Below, piece by piece: positions 46,260 through 54,526 of a stretch of 64,000 bases of DNA. The position numbers and the translations under genes were made by a program. Positions within the stretch are counted from its first letter, which is position 1, and each line of letters starts with the position of its first letter. A model generated the notes under the pieces. That model did not search any database. It was not told where the DNA came from and worked only from the letters and a program-made list of their open reading frames with translations. The DNA is from Pseudovibrio denitrificans JCM 12308. GTDB lineage: Bacteria; Pseudomonadota; Alphaproteobacteria; Rhizobiales; Stappiaceae. The stretch covers positions 62,001 to 126,000 of the forward strand of contig NZ_BAZK01000001.1 of NCBI RefSeq assembly GCF_001310815.1, in the 5' to 3' direction.

Positions 46260-47163
46260 CTAAGAAAACTGCCGGAGTTGGGGCCGGATCCTACTGATGC
46301 AGGCTTCCAGAAACAGGCGTGCGATGCGGGACTGGTTTTCTTTACCGGTGTGCATGGCGTGCAGGTCGATTTCCGGGAATGTCCAGTCCGACAGAACTTC
46401 CACTAAAGCACGTTTTGCCAAGGCGTCCTGACAGAGGATGGATGGCAGCTCCCCTATCCCCAAACCTGCCTTGATGGCAGATTGCATGGCTGCGTAATCG
46501 TTGATGCCGATTTCCGGGGTGAACCTGATCACCCGTTCCTCATTTTTGCGGCTCAGACTCCAGGACACTTCAGGCTTTTGCCAGAAGCCAAACCCGATCA
46601 GCGCGTGTTCCGGCAGCTTATCGGGATGATCCGGCACACCATGCTCGGCAATGTAGGTGGGCGATGCCACCAGCACATGGCGGTAGGTGGCCAGTTTGGT
46701 GAGGGTCAGGCCAGAATCTGGTTTGGGACCGACACGGAACGACAGATCCACATCATCCTCGATAAAATCAAGATTGCGCTCTGAAACAATCATCTGCACG
46801 CGGACTTCAGGGTATTGCAGGCGGAACTGGCCGATGACGGGGATGAAGAGCGCTTCGGCCAGATTGGGCGGGATCGTCACTTTCAAATCGCCCGACAAAG
46901 CGACTGGCGTTGCTCGACCACTCTATCAGCGGCTCTGAAAGCTCCAGACCCGGCAGGCAGGTTTTGTAGAACTGCTCACCAATCTCGGTCAGACGCATGC
47001 GACGCGTGGTGCGTTCCAGCAGTTTGGTGCCAAGCTGCGCTTCCAGCTCCGAGACTTTGCGACTTACCGTAGAAAGAGGCACCCGCAAGTTCTTTGCAGC
47101 GGCAGAAAAGCTGCCTGCTTTGGCGACTTCTGCAAAGATGGCGATGGCATTCAGATCCTGCAT
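46260..47163 (-). pseudogene. LysR-family regulator, frameshifted in this sequence
   Basis: N-terminal frame from the ATG at 47163: MQDLNAIAIFAEVAKAGSF, with helix-turn-helix SFSAAAKNLRVPLSTVSRKVSELE. The effector domain lies in another frame (to 46260, from GDLKVTIPPNLAEALF). The shift falls around 46896-46930. Either one T is extra, or (better in family terms) two bases are missing, giving a VEQRQSLLSGDLKV-type linker. About 300 residues when joined. Divergent from the VOC/NmrA pair, which it probably controls. Confidence 0.72.
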
Positions 47164-47265
47164 TATATTCCTGTATTTGAAAATATGCTTTCCAATTGAG
47201 GTGATACTACCAAATAGACAAGAATAGTAAAATAGTTCCACTCACAGAATGAAAGGACTTATGAG

Positions 47266-47625
47266 ATGGAACATCAGGATAAATCCATCAATTACATTGA
47301 GTTTCCTCTGCTCAAGACTGAGGAGACCAAGAGCTTTTACGGCTCCGTGTTTGGCTGGCTCTTTGAGGATTGGGGGCCGAACTACATCAGCTTTTCAGGT
47401 GCCGGTGTTGAAGGCGGGTTTAACGGCGAAAGCGGCACTCCGGTTCAGGCACCCGGCGTGCTGGTGGTGCTTTATGCAAAGGATCTTGCTGGCACTTTGG
47501 CAACAGTGCGCGAGGCTGGCGGGAAGATCCTTCAGGAGATCTATTCCTTCCCCGGTGGGCAGCGGTTTCACTTTGCTGATCCCAATGGCAATGAACTGGC
47601 CGTTTGGACGGAGGCATCGTCATGA
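47266..47625 (+). CDS. VOC-superfamily (glyoxalase-like) protein
   Basis: 119 residues, one VOC domain: YIEFPLLKTEETKSFYGSVFGW at the start and FHFADPNGNELAVW at the end, both typical of glyoxalase/bleomycin-resistance folds. Members bind a metal and a small molecule; the specific reaction is not readable. Its stop overlaps the start of the NmrA-like gene (TCATGA), so the two are translationally coupled, possibly in detoxification of a reactive compound. Confidence 0.8.
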   Translation: MEHQDKSINYIEFPLLKTEETKSFYGSVFGWLFEDWGPNYISFSGAGVEGGFNGESGTPVQAPGVLVVLYAKDLAGTLATVREAGGKILQEIYSFPGGQRFHFADPNGNELAVWTEASS

Positions 47626-48497
47626 GCAACAGCGTTTTAGTTACCGGCGCCAATGGCACCATTGGCTCACATCTGCTCAGAGTGTTGCGGTCCACCCCGT
47701 GGGACGTGCGGGCACTCATTCGCAGTGCTGAGAATGAACGGTTGGTCACCTCGCTGGGCGCGCAGGCTTATTACGGTGACTTTATGGATCAGGCTTCGCT
47801 TGGTGAGGCGATGACCGGCGTGGACACGCTGGTGCTGATTACCTCGGCCAATCCTGATGCAGCGGTACAGGCATCCAATGCTTTGCGAGCGGTCAAAGAC
47901 TGCGGCGTGCGCAAGGTGGTGCGCATTTCAGCAATCAAAGCGGCTCCCGATGGGCCGACGGCCAACACGGTGCTTCACGGGGAAACTGAACAGGAGATCA
48001 TCAGGTCTGGTCTGGACTATGTGATCCTGCGGCCTAACCTTTTCATGCAGAACATGTTTCTGGCCGCTCAAACCATATCTGAGCAAGACAGTTTCTTCTT
48101 TGGAACGGGAGACGCTCAGATGGGGATGGTTGATACGCGTGATGTGGCTGAATGCGCGGCGCAGTGTGTGCTTAGCAATCAGTTCGATGGAAACATTTAT
48201 GAAGTGACGGGACCTCAAAGCCTCTCATACTTTGATGTGGCGCAGGCGTTAAGTGCGGAGCTGAACCGCGCCATTTCTTATGTTCCAGTTTCACCGCAGG
48301 ATGTTTACGAGGGTATCGTTGGTGCCGGGTGGGATGAATGGATCGCCGGGATCTCGCGGGATTATGCGCAGGCCTATCGCAGTGGCTGGGGCGATTTTAC
48401 CACGGATACGGTAGAGCAGATGTGCGGGCACCCGCCGCGGGGCATAGACCGGTTCATCCGGGAAGTGTTGTGCGCACAGTCGGCTTTGAGTGTTTAG
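47622..48497 (+). CDS. NmrA-like NAD(P)-binding protein
   Basis: 291 residues from the ATG at 47622 overlapping the VOC stop. SVLVTGANGTIGSHLLRVL is the dinucleotide-binding GxxGxxG motif of atypical short-chain reductases (NmrA/QOR2 type). YVILRPNLFMQNM and GMVDTRDVAE are family features; NmrA-like members often lack the catalytic YxxxK. It probably acts as a quinone- or redox-linked oxidoreductase with its VOC partner. Controlled, by position, by the divergent LysR. Confidence 0.8.
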   Translation: MSNSVLVTGANGTIGSHLLRVLRSTPWDVRALIRSAENERLVTSLGAQAYYGDFMDQASLGEAMTGVDTLVLITSANPDAAVQASNALRAVKDCGVRKVVRISAIKAAPDGPTANTVLHGETEQEIIRSGLDYVILRPNLFMQNMFLAAQTISEQDSFFFGTGDAQMGMVDTRDVAECAAQCVLSNQFDGNIYEVTGPQSLSYFDVAQALSAELNRAISYVPVSPQDVYEGIVGAGWDEWIAGISRDYAQAYRSGWGDFTTDTVEQMCGHPPRGIDRFIREVLCAQSALSV

Positions 48498-48566
48498 CGT
48501 CTGACACAAGCCAGCTCGCCAGCACTTCTCCATTTACCTTGGCATTGTAACAGCCTATGCGGTTTC

Positions 48567-48588
48567 TTCAGGCACAATTCAGTTTCAT
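48567..48588. promoter_or_regulatory. TTCAG direct repeat, candidate response-regulator box 1
   Basis: TTCAG at 48567 and 48578 (11-base period), followed by TTTCAT. It lies 66 bases before the response-regulator start. The same layout recurs at 50641-50662, sharing TTCAGG-x-A-xxx-TTCAG-x-TTC-x-T. OmpR-family regulators bind such 11-base tandem repeats, so autoregulation is likely. Confidence 0.6.
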
Positions 48589-48654
48589 GTTTTTTGTAGA
48601 TGTGAAAGAGTTGAGGCAATTACAGGGTGCACATTACCGTGCTGGAAGGAACAC

Positions 48655-49323
48655 ATGCGCGTATTGCTGGTTGAGGACGAGCGGCTGATCGCCGACGCAA
48701 TCAAAGCGTTTCTGGAACGTCATGAATTTATAGTGGACTGGGTCGATGATGGTCTTTTGGCAGAAGACGCTCTGAGAACCGGAGAGTTCGACCTGGTTAT
48801 TCTGGATCTGGGGTTGCCCGGTCAGGATGGTCTGGAGTTTTTGCGCGCTGTGCGCGATGACAAGGCGGACGTGCCGATTTTGATCCTGTCCGCGCGGGAG
48901 ACCACCAAGAACCGTATTGATGGCCTCAATCTGGGCGCCGATGATTATCTGACCAAGCCTTTTGACATGGAAGAGCTGCTGGCCCGCTGCCGTGCGCTGG
49001 TGCGCCGTTCTGTGGGGCGCACGCGCATGTTGTTGCAGCATGGTGCGTTGACGCTGGATCTGGACCAGAAGAAAGCCTGTTACAACGGGGCGGAGGTGGT
49101 GCTGCAGCCCCTTGCCTTCCGCCTGCTGACCATCCTTTTGGAGCGGCGAGGCCGTGTGGTTTCCAAGTCTGATCTCATGGAAAAGCTTTATGGCTGGGAA
49201 GAGAATGCGGAGAGCAATGTGCTTGAGGTTTATGTCTCGCAGATCCGCCGTAAAACCACGTCCAAGCTGATCCGGACCATCCGCGGTGTGGGCTATATCG
49301 TTGATGAGGACATACCGGCATGA
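48655..49323 (+). CDS. OmpR-family response regulator
   Basis: 222 residues with AAGGA before the ATG. The receiver domain has the acidic pocket VEDE and phospho-Asp in DLVILDLGLPG (about residue 51), switch Lys in DDYLTKPF. The C-terminal winged helix includes VLEVYVSQIRRKT and RTIRGVGYIV. Its stop overlaps the kinase start (ATGA). QseB/PmrA-like in overall appearance. Likely targets are its own promoter and the ferric-reductase-like gene downstream, both preceded by matching TTCAG repeats. Confidence 0.9.
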   Translation: MRVLLVEDERLIADAIKAFLERHEFIVDWVDDGLLAEDALRTGEFDLVILDLGLPGQDGLEFLRAVRDDKADVPILILSARETTKNRIDGLNLGADDYLTKPFDMEELLARCRALVRRSVGRTRMLLQHGALTLDLDQKKACYNGAEVVLQPLAFRLLTILLERRGRVVSKSDLMEKLYGWEENAESNVLEVYVSQIRRKTTSKLIRTIRGVGYIVDEDIPA

Positions 49324-50630
49324 AACTTTCCTCCATCCGCAGTCGCATCCTCGTCTTTCTGATCCCGCTTTTGTTTGTGGTCTGGGGCGTCTTTTCTGCC
49401 ATTGTCTATAATTTGACAGAGGAAGAGCTTTACGAGACCCATGATGCGCAGGCCTTTCAGCTTGTCAGCGCGATTGCGCAGCTGGAGGGGGACGCCATTT
49501 CTCCTAATCTTCTGGATGATCATCATGAACTGAATGATTACTTCGTGATCATCCGCGATGGAGACGGCAACGACATTTACAGATCATCCGACAAAGTAGA
49601 GTTGCCCAAATACCTGAGGCCCGGTGGGCAGGAAATCGAGTACGATGGTGACAGCTGGGTGGTCTGGAGTTTTCCGGGACTAAAGACCGACAAGCAGTAC
49701 ATTATCGGCGTCGTGTTTGATGAGGCCCTTGAGCTTGCAGACCAGACGGTCGCCACGGTTTCCATTCCGCTGGCACTGGTGCTGGTTTTTTCCATTATTG
49801 CGACGGTGTTTATCGTCAAACGGGGTCTACGCCCCCTCACCGCGCTTTCTGAAACTCTGGCAGAACGAGAGCCGGAGAACCTTGGCAAAATCACCGCTGA
49901 GAAGCAGGCGGATGAGCTTGTGCCGATTGTGGACTCGCTGAATATGCTGTTTGACCGGATTGAAGAGTATCTGGCCCGGGAACAACGGTTCATTGATGAT
50001 GCGGCCCATGAGATCCGAACACCGCTGACGGTGGTGAAAGCGCAGTGTCAGGTGATTGAGCGGGACAAGCTGGATGAACCGACCAAGCTGCGGTTTGACA
50101 ACATCATTGAGGGTGTTGACCGTGCCACCCATCTGGCGGCCAAGCTGCTGGAACACGCGCGGGCGGGTCAGGATGCGAAAGAACTGAAAAAACAGGATCT
50201 GCTGCCGGTGCTTCAGGAAAGCCTTGCCCAGCAAGCTCATGCTGCCCATGACAAGAACGTGGAGCTTCAGCTGCTTCAGTCCGAACACGTGGAAGCTGTT
50301 GTTGACCCTGAGGATCTGGCGGCTGTGCTGAACAACCTGATCGGCAACGCCATCCGCCATACACCAAATGACGGGCAAGTGATTGTGGTGCTGGACCGCA
50401 CTGAAGACCATATTCAGCTGAGTGTGGAAGACAGTGGACCGGGCGTTCCAGAAGACTACCGTGAGAAGGTGTTTGAGCGGTTCTTCCGCATGCCGGGGCA
50501 GTCCAGCTCCGGGGCCGGTCTTGGCCTTTCCATTACGCAAACTCTGTGTCGCCGCAATGGGATCGAGATCTCCCTTGGCAAGAGTGAACGCCTTGGCGGG
50601 GCACGTTTTGTGCTCAAGCTGAAAAAGTAG
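49320..50630 (+). CDS. Sensor histidine kinase
   Basis: 436 residues. Two membrane helices (about residues 12-35 and 150-170) enclose a periplasmic sensor region rich in Asp/Glu (LLDDHHELNDYF), which could favour cation sensing. HAMP, then the H-box FIDDAAHEIRTPLTVVKAQ, N-box NNLIGNAIRHTPND, and G-boxes DSGPGVPED and GAGLGLSI. It phosphorylates the response regulator encoded just upstream. The signal is not identified. Confidence 0.9.
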   Translation: MKLSSIRSRILVFLIPLLFVVWGVFSAIVYNLTEEELYETHDAQAFQLVSAIAQLEGDAISPNLLDDHHELNDYFVIIRDGDGNDIYRSSDKVELPKYLRPGGQEIEYDGDSWVVWSFPGLKTDKQYIIGVVFDEALELADQTVATVSIPLALVLVFSIIATVFIVKRGLRPLTALSETLAEREPENLGKITAEKQADELVPIVDSLNMLFDRIEEYLAREQRFIDDAAHEIRTPLTVVKAQCQVIERDKLDEPTKLRFDNIIEGVDRATHLAAKLLEHARAGQDAKELKKQDLLPVLQESLAQQAHAAHDKNVELQLLQSEHVEAVVDPEDLAAVLNNLIGNAIRHTPNDGQVIVVLDRTEDHIQLSVEDSGPGVPEDYREKVFERFFRMPGQSSSGAGLGLSITQTLCRRNGIEISLGKSERLGGARFVLKLKK

Positions 50631-50640
50631 TGTCGCAAAC

Positions 50641-50662
50641 TTCAGGTAGGTTTCAGCTTCCT
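50641..50662. promoter_or_regulatory. TTCAG direct repeat, candidate response-regulator box 2
   Basis: TTCAG at 50641 and 50652 (11-base period), then CTTCCT; a close match to 48567-48588. It lies 10 bases past the kinase stop and upstream of the structured segment and the ferric-reductase-like gene. This suggests a separate promoter for that gene under the same two-component system. Confidence 0.6.
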
Positions 50663-50676
50663 AGTGATTTTAGGGG

Positions 50677-50806
50677 GTGCACTCAGAAAGAAACCTACTC
50701 CGAGGCTGCGTTTACAAACAACGGCGGAGTTTTTGGGCTATGAAAGGTGCGTGATGTCCCCCAACGATATCAGTCATCTTTCATAGTTCGTTTCTTCTGA
50801 GTGCGC
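50677..50806 (+). ncRNA. Candidate structured RNA (three-way junction) or MITE-like element
   Basis: Outer stem: 50679-50694 (GCACTCAG...GAAAC) pairs with 50790-50804 (GTTTC...CTGAGTGC) with one bulged A, about 15 bp extendable by 2. Inside are ACTCCG/CGGAGT (50697-50702 with 50725-50730) and a long hairpin, CTATGAAAG/CTTTCATAG (50738-50746 with 50778-50786), extended by GTG/CAT and TGAT/ATCA. This makes a closed three-way junction of about 130 bases in the 204-base gap before the ferric-reductase-like gene. It could be a regulatory leader, a small RNA, or a small inverted-repeat element; no target duplication is obvious. Confidence 0.5.
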
Positions 50807-50834
50807 ATCGTCAATACAGATCGAGCGTACCCGA

Positions 50835-52154
50835 ATGAAACCCTTTGGCCTCTTCTTCATCTTTGCCAGTATCCTGCCTCCCCTGATGATCTTCTCTCAG
50901 TTTGGCGGTCAGGTTGAGTATGGTGTTTTGCTGAGCCAGTACCTTGGCATGGTCTCCCTGATCTTCATGGGACTTTTGCAGGTGATGGCCACACGCATGA
51001 AAGGTGTTGAGGCTGTGTTTGGGCCGCTCGACCGGGTTTATGTGCTGCACAAATGGCTGGCCATTCTGGCAATCGCAGCTGCTTTTCTTCATGACAGCAT
51101 TGATGCAGATGCGATTTCCAAGGGTGGTGAGACGGATGGATTGGCCAAAGAGCTGGGTGAGATTGGCTTTTACGGCATTCTGATCCTGGGCCTTGGTTCT
51201 CTGGCGACGTTTATTCCCTATAACATCTGGCGCTGGACCCACCGTTTGATCGGCATCTTCTTTGCCCTTGCTGCCGCGCACTACCTGATGATCCCGAATG
51301 TGTTTTCGTGGAGTGATCCGGTGGGACTTTATGTGGCTGGCTTCTGTTTTGCCGGTATCGCGTCCTTCGCTTACCTGACCTACAAAGGCATGGTCGGTCG
51401 CACCAAGACCTATGAGGTGGAAGACGTGCAGATTTACGGGCGCATCACCAGTGTGACCCTGAAGCCGGAAGGCAAGCCCATTTCTCACGATGCAGGACAA
51501 TTTGCCTACGTTTCCTTTGATCAGGCTGGCATGGGCGAAGTGCACCCTTACACGATTGCCTCAGCACCGCGCGAAGATGGCAAGATCCGGTTCTGTATCT
51601 CCGCGCTGGGCGATTACACCTCCCGTGTTCACCAGCTTCAGGTTGGCACCAAAGCGCAGCTCAGCAAAGGGTATGGCGGGTTCCGTAAGATGGCATCAAA
51701 CCGGGATCAGATCTGGATTGCTGGTGGTGTAGGCATCACCCCATTCCTTGCCTGGGCGCAGACGTTGACGGGTGAAGAGACCGGCCAGATCTACCTTTAC
51801 TACGGCGTGCGTAACCGGCTTGAGAGCCCGTTTGAGGAAGAACTGGAAGAGCTGCAAAACCGTCTGCCGAACCTGCACATCCAGTGGTTTGAGTCGGACA
51901 TGGGTGAGTACATCGACGGGCGGTTGCTGAAAATTCTGCAGGGTAGTTACTTCGATGTGATGCCGATCGCGTTCTGTGGCCCGGAAGTGATGCGCAAGAC
52001 CCTGATGCGCGATCTGAAAGCGCTGAACTACCCGTTACGCCAGTTCCATTATGAGGAGTTTCAGATGCGCTCCGGCCTTGGTTTTAGAAAGCTTTTCAGA
52101 TTTCTGTTTGAGCGCCTCACTCAGTATTCTGGAAAGTTCGCCCCGGCCAAGTAA
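50835..52154 (+). CDS. Ferric-reductase-like transmembrane flavoprotein
   Basis: 439 residues. The N-terminal half has about six membrane helices with paired His (VLHKWLAILAIAAAFLHD; WTHRLIGIFFALAAAHYL) suited to two hemes, as in ferric reductase-like domains. The C-terminal half is an FNR module: HPYTIASAP binds FAD, and IAGGVGITPFLAW plus AFCGPEVM bind NAD(P)H. It moves electrons from cytosolic NAD(P)H across the inner membrane; the acceptor (Fe3+, or another) is unknown. Ends at a strong terminator. Confidence 0.83.
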   Translation: MKPFGLFFIFASILPPLMIFSQFGGQVEYGVLLSQYLGMVSLIFMGLLQVMATRMKGVEAVFGPLDRVYVLHKWLAILAIAAAFLHDSIDADAISKGGETDGLAKELGEIGFYGILILGLGSLATFIPYNIWRWTHRLIGIFFALAAAHYLMIPNVFSWSDPVGLYVAGFCFAGIASFAYLTYKGMVGRTKTYEVEDVQIYGRITSVTLKPEGKPISHDAGQFAYVSFDQAGMGEVHPYTIASAPREDGKIRFCISALGDYTSRVHQLQVGTKAQLSKGYGGFRKMASNRDQIWIAGGVGITPFLAWAQTLTGEETGQIYLYYGVRNRLESPFEEELEELQNRLPNLHIQWFESDMGEYIDGRLLKILQGSYFDVMPIAFCGPEVMRKTLMRDLKALNYPLRQFHYEEFQMRSGLGFRKLFRFLFERLTQYSGKFAPAK

Positions 52155-52171
52155 CCTTGGCCATCCTAGAG

Positions 52172-52208
52172 GATAGCTGCACTGTCTGCCGGTGCAGCTA
52201 TCTTTTTT
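52172..52208 (+). terminator. Strong intrinsic terminator after the flavoprotein gene
   Basis: GATAGCTGCAC (52172-52182) pairs perfectly with GTGCAGCTATC (52192-52202), followed by TTTTTT. It starts 18 bases beyond the stop at 52154. Confidence 0.92.
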
Positions 52209-52334
52209 GTGGTGCCTGCCCCCTTCGAAAGGTTTAGGACTGAAGGGATCAATGAAATTAAATCAATATATTAATTGAGCTCCGGAGGGTTCAATCAGAC
52301 CAATAATTCCTACTGGTTTTTAGGACATTGGCTT

Positions 52335-53207
52335 ATGACAAAACTTGCCTCCCGCTCGATCTCTACAGATGTTCCTGCCCCATCTGATGACCGCCGGTCA
52401 AAAAATCCGATTGTCTGTTACGAAGTGGACCACCTGCCCGCTTTTGATGCCGAGCTTTATCAGCAGGCAAAAGAGAGCCTAGAAAAGGTGGATGAGGTTG
52501 TTGTACCACCGCGTGATGGGGGCCATTTTCATGTGCCAGCCGGGCATTTTTTCCGCATTGTGAGTGTTGAAGGCCCGCAGGTAGGTGATCTGAACCTCTG
52601 GAACGCCAATGACCTGAACGAGCGCTTCTTCAGCGGTAAAACTCGCCAGCTGCATGCTTCTCACCTTTCCACGGGTGATCGCCTTTGGAGCAACATGCCT
52701 TATCTACGCCCGATGGCGACGATCACACAGGATACTCTGGACTGGTATGGCTGGGATGAAGATGGCGCTGGCGTTCATGATGTGATTGGCACGCGCTGTG
52801 ATCCTTACACCAACCACATGCTCAAGAACGTGGATTATAACCACTGCTGCCATTCCAATCTGACCCGCGCTCTGGCCGATGCGCGCGGGCTGTCTCTGGA
52901 TGGCGCTGAGCCGCATGTGCATGATGTGATGAACGTGTTCATGTGCACCGGCTTCACCCGTGACACGCATCAGTATTTCATGAAGGCGAGCCCGGTGCGG
53001 CCGGGTGACTTCATCGAGTTCTTTGCCGAGATTGATCTCTTGGGTGCGCTTTCCACCTGTCCGGGCGGGGACTGTGGCAGCAGCCATTCCGATGACAAGA
53101 CACCATGCTACCCGCTTCTGGTGGAAATTTTCAAACCAGCAGACGGCTCATTGAAAGGTTGGTCACCTGCCAAACGCAGCGGATATGCTGGTGGGCACAA
53201 GGCCTAA
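52335..53207 (+). CDS. DUF1989 / urea carboxylase-associated family protein
   Basis: 290 residues from the ATG at 52335; an in-frame TTG at 52275 is less likely. GHFFRIVSVEGPQVGDLNLWN, GTRCDPYTNHML and HCCHSNLTRAL are hallmarks of the DUF1989 family found beside urea carboxylase or in amino-acid/urea nitrogen metabolism. Metal-binding Cys/His/Asp residues cluster in the second half (CPGGDCGSSHSD). No urea carboxylase is nearby, so the role here is unclear. Its own transcript is likely, since a terminator precedes it. Confidence 0.75.
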   Translation: MTKLASRSISTDVPAPSDDRRSKNPIVCYEVDHLPAFDAELYQQAKESLEKVDEVVVPPRDGGHFHVPAGHFFRIVSVEGPQVGDLNLWNANDLNERFFSGKTRQLHASHLSTGDRLWSNMPYLRPMATITQDTLDWYGWDEDGAGVHDVIGTRCDPYTNHMLKNVDYNHCCHSNLTRALADARGLSLDGAEPHVHDVMNVFMCTGFTRDTHQYFMKASPVRPGDFIEFFAEIDLLGALSTCPGGDCGSSHSDDKTPCYPLLVEIFKPADGSLKGWSPAKRSGYAGGHKA

Positions 53208-53238
53208 CTGAACCTGACGAGACTGGTGTAGTCTGGGC

Positions 53239-54225
53239 TCATGGGATGAGGACAGCTGCACCGGATAGTCTGCCGTGGCGCAGGTCTTCCAGAGCCGTGT
53301 TGGCCTCCTCCAATTTGTAAGGAATGCAGTGGGTTTTCACGCCCGCTTGTTTGGCGATGGGGAAGAACTCCAGTGCATCTTCTCTGGTGAGATTGGCAAC
53401 GGAGACAACTTCGCGTTCTTCCCATAGCAATGAGTATGGCATTTGCGGGATGTCGCTCATGTGGATGCCACCACAGACGATCCGTCCACCTTTACGCAGT
53501 GCTTTGAGCGCAGCTGGAACGAGCGCTCCGACCGGGGCGAAGATGATGGCGGCATCCAGCTTTGTAGGTGGGTCGTCTTCAGAGCTTCCGGCCCATGTGG
53601 CACCCAGCTCTCGCGCGAAGTCCTGCGCTTGTGTGTCACCGCTTCTGGTGAAGGCATAGACCTCCCGACCCTGCCAGATGCAGATTTGCGCGATGATATG
53701 GGCGGCGGCACCAAAACCGTAGATGCCGATCTTCCTGCCCTCGCCTGCTTTCTCCAGTGATCTCCAGCCGATCAATCCGGCGCATAGCAAAGGGGCGAGC
53801 GCGACCGGGTCGGCGTCTTCATCCAGCTCAAATGCATAGTGACGATCAGCGATGGTGTGCGTGGCAAAGCCTCCGTCCCGGGTGTAGCCTGTGAAGATGG
53901 GGTGATCGCAAAGGTTCTCCTGATGGTTCTGGCAGAACGAGCAACAGCCACAGGTGTGCCCGAGCCACGGAATGCCTACTCTCACTCCCGGTTTCAGATC
54001 GCTGACACCTGCCCCACAGGCTTTCACTCTGCCGACAATTTCATGGCCGGGGATCAGTGGGAGTTTGGGGTGTTTGAGATCGCCATCAACCACATGCAGG
54101 TCCGTCCGGCATACGGCACAGGCCTCTATCTCAACGAGGATTTCACCAGCTTGCGGTGTGGGTGGGGCATCGCGCTGTTGCAGGGTGAGCGGTTTTCCGA
54201 TCTCAGTCAGGACCATGGCTTTCAC
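53239..54225 (-). CDS. Zinc-dependent alcohol dehydrogenase
   Basis: 328 residues, medium-chain dehydrogenase. Catalytic zinc: CAVCRTDLHVVDG and PGHEIVGRV. Structural zinc: CGCCSFCQNHQENLC. The cofactor motif GIYGFGAAAH is a variant of GxGxxG. It resembles AdhA/YjgB-type broad-range alcohol dehydrogenases. Convergent with the DUF1989 gene, 31 bases apart, and faces a 289-base gap upstream with no other gene. Confidence 0.85.
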   Translation of the reverse strand: MKAMVLTEIGKPLTLQQRDAPPTPQAGEILVEIEACAVCRTDLHVVDGDLKHPKLPLIPGHEIVGRVKACGAGVSDLKPGVRVGIPWLGHTCGCCSFCQNHQENLCDHPIFTGYTRDGGFATHTIADRHYAFELDEDADPVALAPLLCAGLIGWRSLEKAGEGRKIGIYGFGAAAHIIAQICIWQGREVYAFTRSGDTQAQDFARELGATWAGSSEDDPPTKLDAAIIFAPVGALVPAALKALRKGGRIVCGGIHMSDIPQMPYSLLWEEREVVSVANLTREDALEFFPIAKQAGVKTHCIPYKLEEANTALEDLRHGRLSGAAVLIP

Positions 54226-54526
54226 GCGGCATTCTCCTTTTCGCTCATGGCGATGATTGAGACCAGATTACACGGTCTTGGCTCATGAAAATCCTGTGAT
54301 CTGAGTGGGGTTACTTTTGGCGTGCCGTGACGGTCGAAAATAGATCAATAATAAGAGAAAACCGAACCATTTATCACAACGCATATTTCATGAAGGTCCG
54401 TCATAACGGTCTGGTGCGCGTGTGCGCGATGTTTGTTGGAGTGGAGTCCCGCGGAGATGCCGGATGCGTCTGAACGTGGGTTTTCCTGTTTGATGTCTCT
54501 CATACGATAGCTGAGTGAAACCTCCG

